A DNA stretch of 64,000 nucleotides. It comes from JADKAV01 sp037045455. GTDB taxonomy: Bacteria > Actinomycetota > Actinomycetes > S36-B12 > UBA10799. Position 1 is the first letter of the stretch. Every line of letters starts with the position of its first letter. Shown here piece after piece: positions 37,278 through 44,802 of this stretch. The notes below the pieces were generated by a model, which made no database searches, was not told the origin of the DNA, and worked only from the letters and a program-made list of their open reading frames with translations. The stretch covers positions 310,001 to 374,000 of the forward strand of contig JBAOIN010000016.1 in NCBI GenBank assembly GCA_037045455.1, read 5' to 3'. A program made the translations under genes and the position numbers.

Positions 37278-37733
37278 ATGACAACCACAACACTGCAAGA
37301 CCAGCCGATGCCGGTGCGAGCCAAACTCGCAGCTGCCTGGACAAGCTTCATGTTCCTGTACGCCTACGTGGACATTCTCAACTTCTACAAACCCGGCACT
37401 GTTGCAGACATCCTTGACGGACGCGTTTTCGAGTTCGATATCTCCCAGACCTTCTCAACCTCGGCGCTGGCTCTCATGGCTGTGCCAATCTTCATGGTCG
37501 TGCTGTCCGTGACGCTGCCCGCGCGAGTGGCTCGCATCGCGAACCTCGCCGCGGCCGCGATCTATGTGCCTGTCACGGTGTTCAACGCGGCAGGCGGGGA
37601 GTGGTTGGTGTACTACGGCCTTGGCATCGTGCTGGAGTTGGTTCTGCTCGGCCTCATCCTGCAATTCGCGCGGACCTGGCCCAGCACCGCTGCGGTTGTG
37701 CCCCCAGCGATGAACCGCGTAAGCGCGTCCTGA
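37278..37733 (+). CDS. DUF6326-type membrane protein
   Basis: 151 residues with four predicted membrane helices: FMFLYAYVDIL, ALALMAVPIFMVVLSV, ANLAAAAIYVPVTVFN, and YYGLGIVLELVLLGLIL. The segment LNFYKPGTVADILDGRVF between helices 1 and 2 is characteristic of this family of unknown function. GGAG lies 8 nt before ATG 37278. Divergent from the sensor kinase (160 nt between starts). Confidence 0.75.
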   Translation: MTTTTLQDQPMPVRAKLAAAWTSFMFLYAYVDILNFYKPGTVADILDGRVFEFDISQTFSTSALALMAVPIFMVVLSVTLPARVARIANLAAAAIYVPVTVFNAAGGEWLVYYGLGIVLELVLLGLILQFARTWPSTAAVVPPAMNRVSAS

Positions 37734-37819
37734 TCGAAGGGCTTTAAGGCCCGCGCGGCTGTGATGACCAGTTGCGCGGGCACTCGCCTGACCGTACGCG
37801 CTTCCGTGCAGGAGGAACG

Positions 37820-38077
37820 ATGAAGAGCATGAGCTACACGGAGTCCCGCGCCCGCTATGCCGAAGTCCTGGACGGGGTCATCAATGACCGTGAGGAAGTC
37901 GTCATCACCCGCGCCGGCCACGAGCCAGTCGTCATCGTCTCCCTCGAGGACTACGAATCGCTGAAAGAGGCCGCCTACCTCATGCGTTCCCCGGCCAACG
38001 CTCGTCGTCTGCTCGACGCCATGGAGCGACTCGAATCTGGCCACGGCCAAGTCCACGATCTCGCGGAGGGCGACTGA
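37820..38077 (+). CDS. YefM/Phd-type antitoxin
   Basis: 85 residues with the Phd/YefM fold: MSYTESRARYAEVLDGVINDREEVVITRAGHEPVVIVS and YLMRSPANARRLLDAMERLE. GGAGG lies 6-7 nt before ATG 37820. The partner YoeB toxin downstream is degraded, so this antitoxin may be an orphan, possibly still a repressor or a cross-antidote. Confidence 0.88.
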   Translation: MKSMSYTESRARYAEVLDGVINDREEVVITRAGHEPVVIVSLEDYESLKEAAYLMRSPANARRLLDAMERLESGHGQVHDLAEGD

Positions 38078-38078
38078 C

Positions 38079-38319
38079 TTGCTGCTGGTTCGGGATGAGA
38101 ACGCCTGAGAGGACTACTTGTGGTGGCAGGCCCAGGACCGCAAGGTCGTTCAGCGACTCAACACCCTCCTTGCCCACACCACCCGACGGTAACGAGGGCA
38201 TCGGCAAGCCCGAATCGCTCCCGGCCGCTGGTTGCGGCGCATCACTGAGGGGCACGCTTTTGTGTACTAGATCGTGGGGATGAGGTGCGCATCGCCGCTT
38301 GTCGTTCCACTACGGATGA
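38079..38319 (+). pseudogene. degraded YoeB toxin gene
   Basis: Segments of YoeB are readable in order in different frames. LLLVRDENA, then TGA, then EDYLWWQAQDRKVVQRLNTLL; after a shift GNEGIGKPESL; after another GRWLRRITEGHAFVY, then TAG; after a third DEVRIAACR and FHYG. Two in-frame stops (about 38106 and 38269) and at least three frame changes within 80 codons. It begins 1 nt after the yefM stop, the normal toxin position. More damaged than the single-shift genes, so a genuine pseudogene is likelier. Confidence 0.8.
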
Positions 38320-38712
38320 TCAGTGCCACCCGCTACCGATCAGGCGCACCCTGATGGGTAGGTCGAGGTCGGCCCAGGCGCGATCCGCGGTCAGGACCAC
38401 AGGTGGGTCGCTGCGGACTGTGAGAGCCAAGCAGCACCTGTCGCCCAGCGATAGCGCTCTGCCGCCACCGAGTGCGCGCATCGCGCCGGCGAGTTCGGCG
38501 TCAGCTTCTGTGACAGGTTCGATGGTCACTCCGGCCGCGGTGAGAAGTCCCCGGACACGACCCGATTCGACGTCCGCGTCGACCAGTTTGCCGATCACCT
38601 CCGCCAGGTTCGCGGCTCCCAGGCGCGAGGAGGGGAGCGCCTCTGCAACGAGGTTGGCGCCCGGCTCGTCGTTAAGAAGAGCCAAGACGGCTGACGCGTC
38701 GAGGACTGTCAT
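38320..38712 (-). CDS. PIN-domain toxin
   Basis: 130 residues. VLDASAVLALLNDEPG (first Asp), AANLAEVIGKLVDADV (Glu), LSLGDRCCLAL and VVLTADRAWADLD complete the acidic site. ATG 38712 overlaps the upstream antitoxin by 4 nt. Same architecture as the pair at 25668-26305. The toxin is intact while its antitoxin has an internal stop, an unstable combination unless the stop is an error or the toxin is silent. Confidence 0.85.
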   Translation of the reverse strand: MTVLDASAVLALLNDEPGANLVAEALPSSRLGAANLAEVIGKLVDADVESGRVRGLLTAAGVTIEPVTEADAELAGAMRALGGGRALSLGDRCCLALTVRSDPPVVLTADRAWADLDLPIRVRLIGSGWH

Positions 38713-38954
38713 TCGCCCATCGCCGCAGCCCGCCGCCGTTCGTCGAGCAGCTCGTCGACCAACGAACGGGATCGTGGCAGGTCGGAGGCCAAACCACGCA
38801 GTTCTGCTGCGGCATCCTGCGGCCGTTCAAGCACGAGGCTGCGGCCAACCAGGCGCAGGTGCAGGGAGTCTCCAGCGGAGAGTCCCTATGTTCTGCGCAC
38901 TTCCGCGGGGATGACAAGCCGCCCCTGCTTTCCCAAGACCAGCGTGGCATCCAT
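38709..38954 (-). pseudogene. AbrB-type antitoxin interrupted by an amber codon
   Basis: 81 sense codons of an AbrB/MazE-type antitoxin: LVLGKQGRLVIPAEVRRT, then TAG (38886-38888), then GLSAGDSLHLRLVGRSLVLERP and a helical tail RSRSLVDELLDERRRAAAMGE. The frame is otherwise preserved and in register with the toxin. Family members have a sense codon (often Leu) at the stop position. Start ATG 38954 with CACGCT 6 nt upstream. Either a one-base substitution error or true inactivation. Confidence 0.7.
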
Positions 38955-39018
38955 GAGAACAGCGTGCCATGAATTGCACCTTCGTGCCATCAGTCCTCGC
39001 TCTTGGTGCCGATCCGGC

Positions 39019-39654
39019 CTAGCCGTGCCAGTCGACCAAAGACACGAGCGTGTCCGGGGGCAGGTCCATCAAGGGAGCGGCCGCCTTCATGCGACGGTCG
39101 GCGAAGTCCTCCTTGCCCGGCCCGAACCCCTCGTCGTAGAACACGGGCCCATCCGGACCCACGATCAAGCAGGGGCCTGCTTTCACCAGCGTTGCTGCGA
39201 GATCCAGTTCGCCAACGGTGGTAGATGAGCAGATACGCCCAGACGTGGTGACGAGCGCGTACCGGTCTGGATGGGTCTGCAGGGACCAGTGGTCGCCTAT
39301 CGTGTCGAAGAACCGCGGAACCTGCGCGCACCACCTGCCTCCGCGCTGCTGGACATTGAAGTGCTCCACGCCCCGCTGGTTGATGGCAGCGTCATTGAGA
39401 ATCGCGCATGGCCCGAGTTGCTCGCGAAGGAATGACGTCGGCCACGCGCAGTGCACCCAGTTCTCTTCCTTGAAGGGCCAAGGACGTGCCGCGTCCTCGG
39501 GATACGGAGTCACCGTCTGCCACCCGGATCGGGCAGCCGCGCCGACCACGTCGAGCGGTAACCACACGTCAGCGGGTGGGTACCCGTACTCATGAATCAG
39601 TGAGGTCATCAGGGGCGTCGGGTCGGCTCCCATCACGATTCCGTTGAAATGCAT
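39019..39654 (-). CDS. hypothetical protein, paralogue A of a tandem pair (211 aa)
   Basis: 211 residues, no signal peptide or membrane helix, unusually rich in Trp, Pro and His. It aligns with the upstream gene product over most of its length: VPRFFDTIGDHW against VPRYFDTLGSAW; TTVGELDLAA against TTVCDLDIDA; and PPDTLVSLVDW at the end. GGGAG lies ~10 nt before ATG 39654. 15 nt separate it from its paralogue, so they are probably one transcript. Family not recognised. Confidence 0.65.
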   Translation of the reverse strand: MHFNGIVMGADPTPLMTSLIHEYGYPPADVWLPLDVVGAAARSGWQTVTPYPEDAARPWPFKEENWVHCAWPTSFLREQLGPCAILNDAAINQRGVEHFNVQQRGGRWCAQVPRFFDTIGDHWSLQTHPDRYALVTTSGRICSSTTVGELDLAATLVKAGPCLIVGPDGPVFYDEGFGPGKEDFADRRMKAAAPLMDLPPDTLVSLVDWHG

Positions 39655-39669
39655 TGCTAGGTCTCCCTT

Positions 39670-40299
39670 TCAGAACGTGAACCAGACGCAGCGAACGACC
39701 GTGTCCGGACTGCGTTGTGCGATGGATTCGAGGACTGTCGAGCTCCTGGTCATCTCGCCCACGTTGTAGTAACTGTCGCGACGCCGCGCGAAGACCCTTG
39801 GGCCAGACGAGTCGATGATGGCGACCGGTTCGGCCATGAAGTGGCGGAAAGATGCGTCGATGTCGAGATCGCACACCGTAGTCTGGTTCGTCTCCTCGCC
39901 GCTGCGAGTCACGAGCGGATCCCGGCCTACTGGCTCAAAGGTCCATGCGCTGCCCAACGTGTCGAAGTAGCGGGGGACCTTCACCTCGACGATGCCGTCG
40001 TTGGTTCTCACGTTCGAGCCCAAGGCTTTGCCGAGAGCCAGGCACTTCGGGTGGACGATGGCTTGCGGGCCGAGCCACTCACGAACTACCTGTGGCGGCA
40101 TCGCGAAGTCGACCCATTCCTCGCCATCGTGATACCGGTATCCGAAGGCAGACCTGAACTCAGGCAGAACTTCGGTCTTGCTCTCGTGAGTCACCTTCAG
40201 AGGTATCCACACCATCGCCCGCGGGCGGCCGTCAGGCGCCGTCAAGTCGTCCAGAATGTGTTCGTTGGCGTTACCTATGAGCCAAGCGTTCAGATACAA
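39670..40299 (-). CDS. hypothetical protein, paralogue B of a tandem pair (209 aa)
   Basis: 209 residues, TTG start at 40299 with AGGAGG 8 nt upstream. Homologous to the following gene (shared VPR(F/Y)FDT, TTV-x2-LD, terminal SPDTVVRCVWF). The shared N-terminal plan is a short hydrophobic strand, then a basic linker, then WVDFAMPPQVVREWLGPQAIVHP. No catalytic signature. I cannot assign a family. The tandem duplication suggests an interacting or immunity-like pair, but that is speculation. Confidence 0.65.
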   Translation of the reverse strand: MYLNAWLIGNANEHILDDLTAPDGRPRAMVWIPLKVTHESKTEVLPEFRSAFGYRYHDGEEWVDFAMPPQVVREWLGPQAIVHPKCLALGKALGSNVRTNDGIVEVKVPRYFDTLGSAWTFEPVGRDPLVTRSGEETNQTTVCDLDIDASFRHFMAEPVAIIDSSGPRVFARRRDSYYNVGEMTRSSTVLESIAQRSPDTVVRCVWFTF

Positions 40300-40444
40300 G
40301 GGGGTGGCCTCCTTCTCGCCTTCCCCAAACGACCATCGGACCCCGGGAGTTGGGAGGTGCTTGCGTGATTCGTGGAGGCAGAGCGGCGGTTTCCACAGGT
40401 GCAGTCCATGCCCTCACTGCGATCGTCCGGCTATGTCTCCGGGT

Positions 40445-40474
40445 ACCAGGGTTGTCGTGTCCGGGTACCCTGGT
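40445..40474. promoter_or_regulatory. inverted repeat overlapping the vapB promoter
   Basis: ACCAGGGT (40445-40452) and ACCCTGGT (40467-40474) are perfect inverted copies 14 nt apart. The right copy covers the -10 hexamer TACCCT (40466-40471), which sits 6 nt from ATG 40478. This is a plausible operator for autorepression by the antitoxin. Confidence 0.5.
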
Positions 40475-40477
40475 TCT

Positions 40478-40727
40478 ATGGCGATGTCTATCAAGAACGA
40501 GCGGGTGGCTGGGAAGATCCGTGAGCTCGCTCAACTGTTGGAGACCGATCAGGTCACGGCGGTGGAGCGCGCCGTCGACGCATTGTCCGAACAGGTCTCG
40601 CAGGCGGTGGCGGAGGGTCGGCTTGTCGAGGTACTGCAACTGGCCCACGCAATTCGGGAGGGGTTGTCTGCGGGTGCGACTCTCGAACACCGACGACCTT
40701 TATGACGACCAGGGTCTGCCCCGATGA
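40478..40727 (+). CDS. VapB-type antitoxin (frameshifted)
   Basis: About 82 residues: MAMSIKNERVAGKIRELAQLLETDQVTAVERAVDAL, then a helical part, then, after a one-base shift near 40684-40686, NTDDLYDDQGLPR to the TGA at 40727. That ending is typical of Rv0623-like VapB proteins. ATG 40478 follows TACCCT by 6 nt. It overlaps the toxin start by 4 nt. Confidence 0.72.
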
Positions 40728-41120
40728 TCGTCGACACCTCCGCAGTGGTTGCGATCCTCAAGGCTGATGAGGGCCACGAAGATTTAGCGCGAAACATCCT
40801 CAGGCAGAAGTCGCAGATGTCAGCTGCGAACTACGTCGAGTTGATGTGCGTGTTGTCGTCGTCACGCGAACCGCGCGACAGCGCGGCGGGCAGACCGGCT
40901 GCTCGAAGCGCTGGGCATAGAGGTTGTGCCGGTGTCCGTCGAACAGGCGCGGATTGCGGCGGACGCCTATCGAGCGTACGGCCGGGGCTCCGGGCATCCC
41001 GCCGGACTCAATTACGGCGACACGTTTGCCTACGCGCTCGCGGTAGAGCGGAACGAACCGTTGCTGTTCACGGGCAGGGACTTCGCTGCCACTGATCTCG
41101 TGCGCGCGTCTTCTGGATAG
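40724..41120 (+). CDS. VapC-type PIN toxin (frameshifted)
   Basis: PIN toxin. MIVDTSAVVAILKADEG (first Asp) and MSAANYVELMCVLS (Glu) lie in one frame; RADRLLEALGIEVVPVSVEQA and GLNYGDTFAYALA...LLFTGRDFAATDL in another. The change lies between about 40865 and 40890. All acidic residues are present once the frames are joined. Partner of the overlapping VapB. Confidence 0.75.
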
Positions 41121-41186
41121 GCATTCGGTGACTTGCACAGCCTCACCTGCTGCCGTTCGATCGAGTCTTGATCCCAAAGCTCGGTC

Positions 41187-41909
41187 TCATAGGTTTGAGC
41201 GGAGTTCCCAGGCGTTGCGAACGGCGTTGCCACCCCCGTCGTTGTCGAAGTAGGCGTAGACGTCCTTGCCGTGGCCCTGCCATTCCCGCATGCGATCAGC
41301 CCACCATCGCAGGTCGTCATGGGAGTAGGACCCGGCATAAAGGTGGCCGTGGTCGGGTCCGTGCAGTCGCACGTAGACGAAGGGTGCCGTCGCACGCAAC
41401 ACGCACGGCAGGTTGGCCCCTGACATCACGACGTAGGCGGCGCGGTGCCAGGCGAGCAGGTCGAACACTTCGTCGACGTGCCAGCTCGGGTGCCGGAGTT
41501 CCACCGCCACGTCGATCCAGTCCGGCAGGCGTTCTAGGAAGTACGCCAGCCGCACATCGTCGCGGGCCATGTCGGGCGGCAGTTGTACGAGCAGCAGTCC
41601 GCGCCGGCCACGTAGCTCGTGCAGGCCCGCGGTGACCCGTTCGATCCATTTCTCCGGGCCGTAGAGTCGGCGGCCGTGCGTGAGCCCGCGAGGAGCTTTG
41701 ACGGCCATGCGGAAGCCGTCAGGAAGCCGGCGGCGCCAACTGGCGAAGGTACGGTTGGCCGGCCAGCGATAGAACGAGGCATTGAGTTCGACGGTCGGGA
41801 ACTGGCTGAAGTAGTAGGGCAGGCGCTGGACAGGCGGCAGGCCTTGCGGGTAAAGCACATCGGTCCAGTGGTCGTAGCTCCAGCCGGAAGTGCCCACCCA
41901 GAACGCCAC
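41187..41909 (-). CDS. DUF72 domain-containing protein
   Basis: 240 residues with the DUF72 TIM-barrel-like signatures: VGTSGWSYDHW at the N-terminus, FPTVELNASFYRWP, FRMAVKAPRGLTH, LLLVQLPP, VAVELRHPSW, and C-terminal VYAYFDNDGGGNAVRNA. GTG 41909 is chosen over a longer frame to 42026 because TATAGT stands exactly 6 nt upstream and the family begins here. Broadly distributed family of unknown function. Confidence 0.85.
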   Translation of the reverse strand: MAFWVGTSGWSYDHWTDVLYPQGLPPVQRLPYYFSQFPTVELNASFYRWPANRTFASWRRRLPDGFRMAVKAPRGLTHGRRLYGPEKWIERVTAGLHELRGRRGLLLVQLPPDMARDDVRLAYFLERLPDWIDVAVELRHPSWHVDEVFDLLAWHRAAYVVMSGANLPCVLRATAPFVYVRLHGPDHGHLYAGSYSHDDLRWWADRMREWQGHGKDVYAYFDNDGGGNAVRNAWELRSNL

Positions 41910-41915
41910 GGGTTG

Positions 41916-41921
41916 ACTATA
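41916..41921 (-). promoter_or_regulatory. -10 box of a leaderless start (DUF72 gene)
   Basis: TATAGT, then 6 nt, then GTG 41909. Confidence 0.5.
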
Positions 41922-42180
41922 GGGAAGGGGCTGGCTAGCCTCCCGGAGGTTCGCAGCCGGAGGCTGGCGGCGGACGTCGTGGAAGAAGCGATTTCCCCGA
42001 ATGTCGATAGGGCACCCCCAACCCAACTGCTCACACCGCTGTCACTGGACGAGGTAGGCGCCGGTGCTCGCACAGGCCAAGGTCGGATCGGCCGAATTGG
42101 CACCAGGTTTCAAGTGGTGGGGGCGGGTGGTTTCGCTGCCGGAAAGGACTCGCCCTCGATTCCAAGCCCGAGCGCCGAAT

Positions 42181-42222
42181 AGAAACGAAGACCCGGCCCA
42201 ACTGGGCCGGGTCTTCGTTTCT
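42181..42222 (-). terminator. intrinsic terminator of tRNA-fMet
   Basis: Perfect 20-bp inverted repeat: AGAAACGAAGACCCGGCCCA, 2 nt, and its exact complement. It is located 2 nt beyond the 3' end of the minus-strand tRNA. GC-rich core and A/T-rich flanks; symmetric, so it could act on both strands. Confidence 0.8.
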
Positions 42223-42224
42223 AG

Positions 42225-42298
42225 TGGCGGGGGCGGGATTTGAACCCGCGACCTCTGGGTTATGAGCCCAGCGAGCTACCGAACTGCTCCACCCCGCG
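42225..42298 (-). tRNA. initiator tRNA-Met (CAT anticodon)
   Basis: 74 nt, beginning CGCGGGGTGGAGCAG. The anticodon arm CTGGG-CTCATAA-CCCAG ends in the three consecutive G-C pairs (GGG/CCC) of initiators. The T-arm is GCGGG-TTCAAAT-CCCGC. The 1:72 position is unpaired (C-C) while the rest of the acceptor stem pairs, another initiator hallmark that blocks EF-Tu use. Encoded 3' end ...CCGCCA. Confidence 0.93.
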
Positions 42299-42361
42299 AT
42301 GTGTTTCAACTATACGACACCCTTCCCGGACGGCATCAAGCCCATCCGGACGCGATCCATG

Positions 42362-42745
42362 TCACAGCATCAGCCCCGGCTTTGGTCGCCGCAAGCGGCG
42401 CTCGTTGCGCTTGTCCAGCTGATCGGCTATGAACGTCACGCTCTCACCGGCAGCTTCGCGAGCCTGGCGCTCGCGATTCATCCCCATCGACGCCTCGATC
42501 TGCGCCAACGCTTCCGCGAGTCGCACATCCGCTTGCGGGTTGCTTCGCGGAGGCCGGATCGGCGGGATCGTCTCGCCATGAGCGGCAGCTTCACGGCGGG
42601 CGCAGGTGGAGAGCACGCGCAGGTCCTGGCGCACGCGCTTGATCGCCTCGCCCACAATCTGGTACTGGCCGGCCAGCAGTAAGGCATCCAGGGCCTCGGC
42701 CAACGCAAGCCTGGCCTCGATCACTTCCTTCGGCAGATCTTCCAC
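42362..42745 (-). CDS. hypothetical protein (~127 aa)
   Basis: About 127 residues from GTG 42745 (CACGCT hexamer 6 nt upstream); longer in-frame starts exist but overlap the next gene. Two amphipathic helical stretches: EARLALAEALDALLLAGQYQ and VRLAEALAQIEASMG. Ends in a strongly basic tail ERRLRRPKPGLML. No domain recognised. Follows the HTH protein on the same strand with a 46-nt gap. Confidence 0.5.
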   Translation of the reverse strand: MEDLPKEVIEARLALAEALDALLLAGQYQIVGEAIKRVRQDLRVLSTCARREAAAHGETIPPIRPPRSNPQADVRLAEALAQIEASMGMNRERQAREAAGESVTFIADQLDKRNERRLRRPKPGLML

Positions 42746-42791
42746 ACACCCAGCGTGCACCCCACCCCCGACAAAACCCGTCAGGCGCGAA

Positions 42792-43238
42792 TCAGCCCTC
42801 GTCCCCAAGTCGCTTGCGGGCCTTCGACCGCGCCCGATCCATGCGCTCGGAGACCTTCTCGTGCGCCTGCTCCTGCTTCTCGGCGATGATGCCCTCGACC
42901 CGCTCGCGTTGGGGGTGCCGCGCGATCTTCTCGCGGGCATCGCCCATCTTGCGGTCGATCTTCGCGTGCTCCTTGACCTCGGCAGCGTCGAGGCGGCGCA
43001 AGACCTCCTCGAGCTTGGGTGAGGTCCCAGAAAGCCGCTGATGTGCGGCCTGCTTGCTCACGCCGAGCGCCGCGCCGATGTCCGTCCAGGAGGTACTCGA
43101 CACCACAGCGGCATCCGCGGCCTGCTTGGCGCGGGCGGTACAGAGGTCGCCGACATCGCGGATCACCCGCAAGGCCCCCAGCGGGTCGGTCTCGATGAGC
43201 TCGACGAGCTTCGCGTCGAGTTGTTCAACAGCATCCAT
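42792..43238 (-). CDS. HTH-containing hypothetical protein (148 aa)
   Basis: 148 residues. A helix-turn-helix occurs at ~48-68 (SWTDIGAALGVSKQAAHQRLSG), followed by a long, highly charged helix or coiled coil (EEVLRRLDAAEVKEHAKIDRKMGDAREK...RMDRARSKARKRLG). ATG 43238 has CATCCT 6 nt upstream. It resembles small actinobacterial DNA-binding proteins; regulatory target unknown, perhaps the divergent csbD-like gene 79 nt away. Confidence 0.7.
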   Translation of the reverse strand: MDAVEQLDAKLVELIETDPLGALRVIRDVGDLCTARAKQAADAAVVSSTSWTDIGAALGVSKQAAHQRLSGTSPKLEEVLRRLDAAEVKEHAKIDRKMGDAREKIARHPQRERVEGIIAEKQEQAHEKVSERMDRARSKARKRLGDEG

Positions 43239-43316
43239 GTGTCAAGGATGATTGACGACCGCCGAGCATGTCAAGCAACCTTGACGGACTACCCTGGAAG
43301 AGGAGAGGGGAAGATC

Positions 43317-43565
43317 ATGGCAGTCAAGATCAACCAGGACGACCTCAAGGGCCGCGCGAAGATCGCTGCTGGCGCCGTCACCGGCAACAAGGACCTCGAG
43401 AACGAGGGCCGTGTGGACCGGCTGGCCGGGCAGGTCAAGGACCAGCTCGACAAGGTCACGGACAAGGCCAAGGATCTGCTGGGCGACGGCGCCTCGCAGG
43501 CATCGAGTCTCGTCGACAAGGCCAAGACGCAGGCGACCGCGCTGATCGACAGAGTCAAGGGGTAG
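43317..43565 (+). CDS. CsbD family stress protein
   Basis: 82 residues, CsbD-like: DDLKGRAKIAAGAVTGNKDLENEGRVDRLAGQVKDQLDKV. Hydrophilic and helical; family members are general-stress induced. An extended purine stretch GGAGAGGGG lies 4-12 nt before ATG 43317. The C-terminal half is a longer Lys/Ala-rich helix than in minimal CsbD proteins. Confidence 0.85.
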   Translation: MAVKINQDDLKGRAKIAAGAVTGNKDLENEGRVDRLAGQVKDQLDKVTDKAKDLLGDGASQASSLVDKAKTQATALIDRVKG

Positions 43566-43578
43566 TCGCAACCGGGCC

Positions 43579-43584
43579 TAGCAT
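43579..43584 (+). promoter_or_regulatory. -10 box of a leaderless start (P450 gene)
   Basis: TAGCAT, then 6 nt, then GTG 43591. Confidence 0.5.
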
Positions 43585-43590
43585 CGACCC

Positions 43591-44772
43591 GTGGAACTGA
43601 CCGCGCCCGGGCCCAGCGGCCTGGACATGCTGCGGTACGCCCCGAGCATGATTCGCGACCCGCTGGCCTTCCTCGGCCAGCAGTGGCGAAAGCACGGGGA
43701 CGTCGTGCAGTTCCCGATCCCGAACCCGCCGACATATCTGGTCAACGAGCCGGAGGCGGTGGAACGGGTGCTGCGCGGCAACCACAGGAACTACGGCAAG
43801 GACACGCTGCAATACCGACGGCTGTCGCTGCTGACCGGCTTCGGGCTGCTCACGGCCGACACCAACCTGTGGCGCGCCCAGCGCCCAGTCGTGCAGCCAG
43901 CGTTCGGGGCGGATCTGGAGCCCAGGGTGCGCGAGGCGACGCTGGCAGCGTGCGCCCGCATCAACTGGCCCAACGGCGTGCGCGACGTCGACGCCGACAT
44001 CCTGCGGATCACGCTGGAAGTGGTGGGGGAGGTGCTGTTCGGCGCTGACCTCACCGGCCGCGCGAAGGGCCTGGCCGAAGCTACCCTGCAAGGCCTCGAG
44101 GTCGTCGTGAAGAAGTCCAGCCCGATCTCGGCGCCGTTGTGGTTGCCCACCCCGAACAACCGACAGCTTGCCCGGGCCAAGGCACAACTCGATGCGGCGG
44201 TGCGGGAGCTGACCAAAGCCAAGGCTCCGGAAGGGACGCTCCTGCGCCTGCTGCAAGAGCACCCTGAACACCTACGAGATCAGGTCGTCACGTTCCTGGT
44301 CGCTGGGCACGAAACCGTGGCCAGCGCCTTGACCTGGAGCCTGTACCTGCTCGCCCAGCACCCCACTGATGCCACGAGCGAAGAGGTGTTCGACGAGGCC
44401 CTGCGGCTCTACCCGCCGGCCTGGCTGATCACCCGACAAGCGCTCGGCCCCGACACCCTGGCGGGCCACGCAATCCCGGAGAGCGCGCTCATCATCCTCA
44501 GCCCCTATTGGCTGCACCGGCACCCGGCGGCCTACGCCGATCCGGAACGCTTCGAGCCGGGCCGCGACCACCCGAGAAGCGCCTACATCCCGTTCGGCGC
44601 CGGACCACGGTTGTGCATCGGCCGGGGCATGTCCCTGGTCGAGGGTCCCCTGATCCTGGACCACCTGCGCGCCCGCTATTCGTTCACGACAGTGCGCGAC
44701 GTGGGCATGAAACCGGAAGTCACGATCAGGCCTGTAAAAGGCATGCCGCTGCGGGTCGCGTCAACGCCCTAA
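43591..44772 (+). CDS. cytochrome P450
   Basis: 393 residues. I-helix oxygen-binding motif VAGHETVASAL, ExxR-type FDEALRLYPP, and heme loop FGAGPRLCIGRGM (Cys ligand about residue 340). This is the FGxGxRxCxG class. Soluble bacterial form without membrane anchor, on the short side because the N-terminus is compact. Sequence flavour (PSGLDMLRYAPSMIRDPLAFL) is like fatty-acid- or terpene-acting P450s. No redox partner gene adjacent. Confidence 0.92.
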   Translation: MELTAPGPSGLDMLRYAPSMIRDPLAFLGQQWRKHGDVVQFPIPNPPTYLVNEPEAVERVLRGNHRNYGKDTLQYRRLSLLTGFGLLTADTNLWRAQRPVVQPAFGADLEPRVREATLAACARINWPNGVRDVDADILRITLEVVGEVLFGADLTGRAKGLAEATLQGLEVVVKKSSPISAPLWLPTPNNRQLARAKAQLDAAVRELTKAKAPEGTLLRLLQEHPEHLRDQVVTFLVAGHETVASALTWSLYLLAQHPTDATSEEVFDEALRLYPPAWLITRQALGPDTLAGHAIPESALIILSPYWLHRHPAAYADPERFEPGRDHPRSAYIPFGAGPRLCIGRGMSLVEGPLILDHLRARYSFTTVRDVGMKPEVTIRPVKGMPLRVASTP

Positions 44773-44802
44773 CAGTCGCTCCGCTGTGGCATTCTCGCCG
44801 GT

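Noticed and set aside
25048..41120. Prophage or integrative element covering the toxin-antitoxin region.
   Set aside because: No integrase, att repeats, structural phage genes or conjugation genes were seen.
42031..42309. Minus-strand frame encoding a Pro/Asn-rich peptide containing NPEVAGSNPAPA.
   Set aside because: It is a translation of the tRNA-Met gene and its terminator, a well-known false protein.
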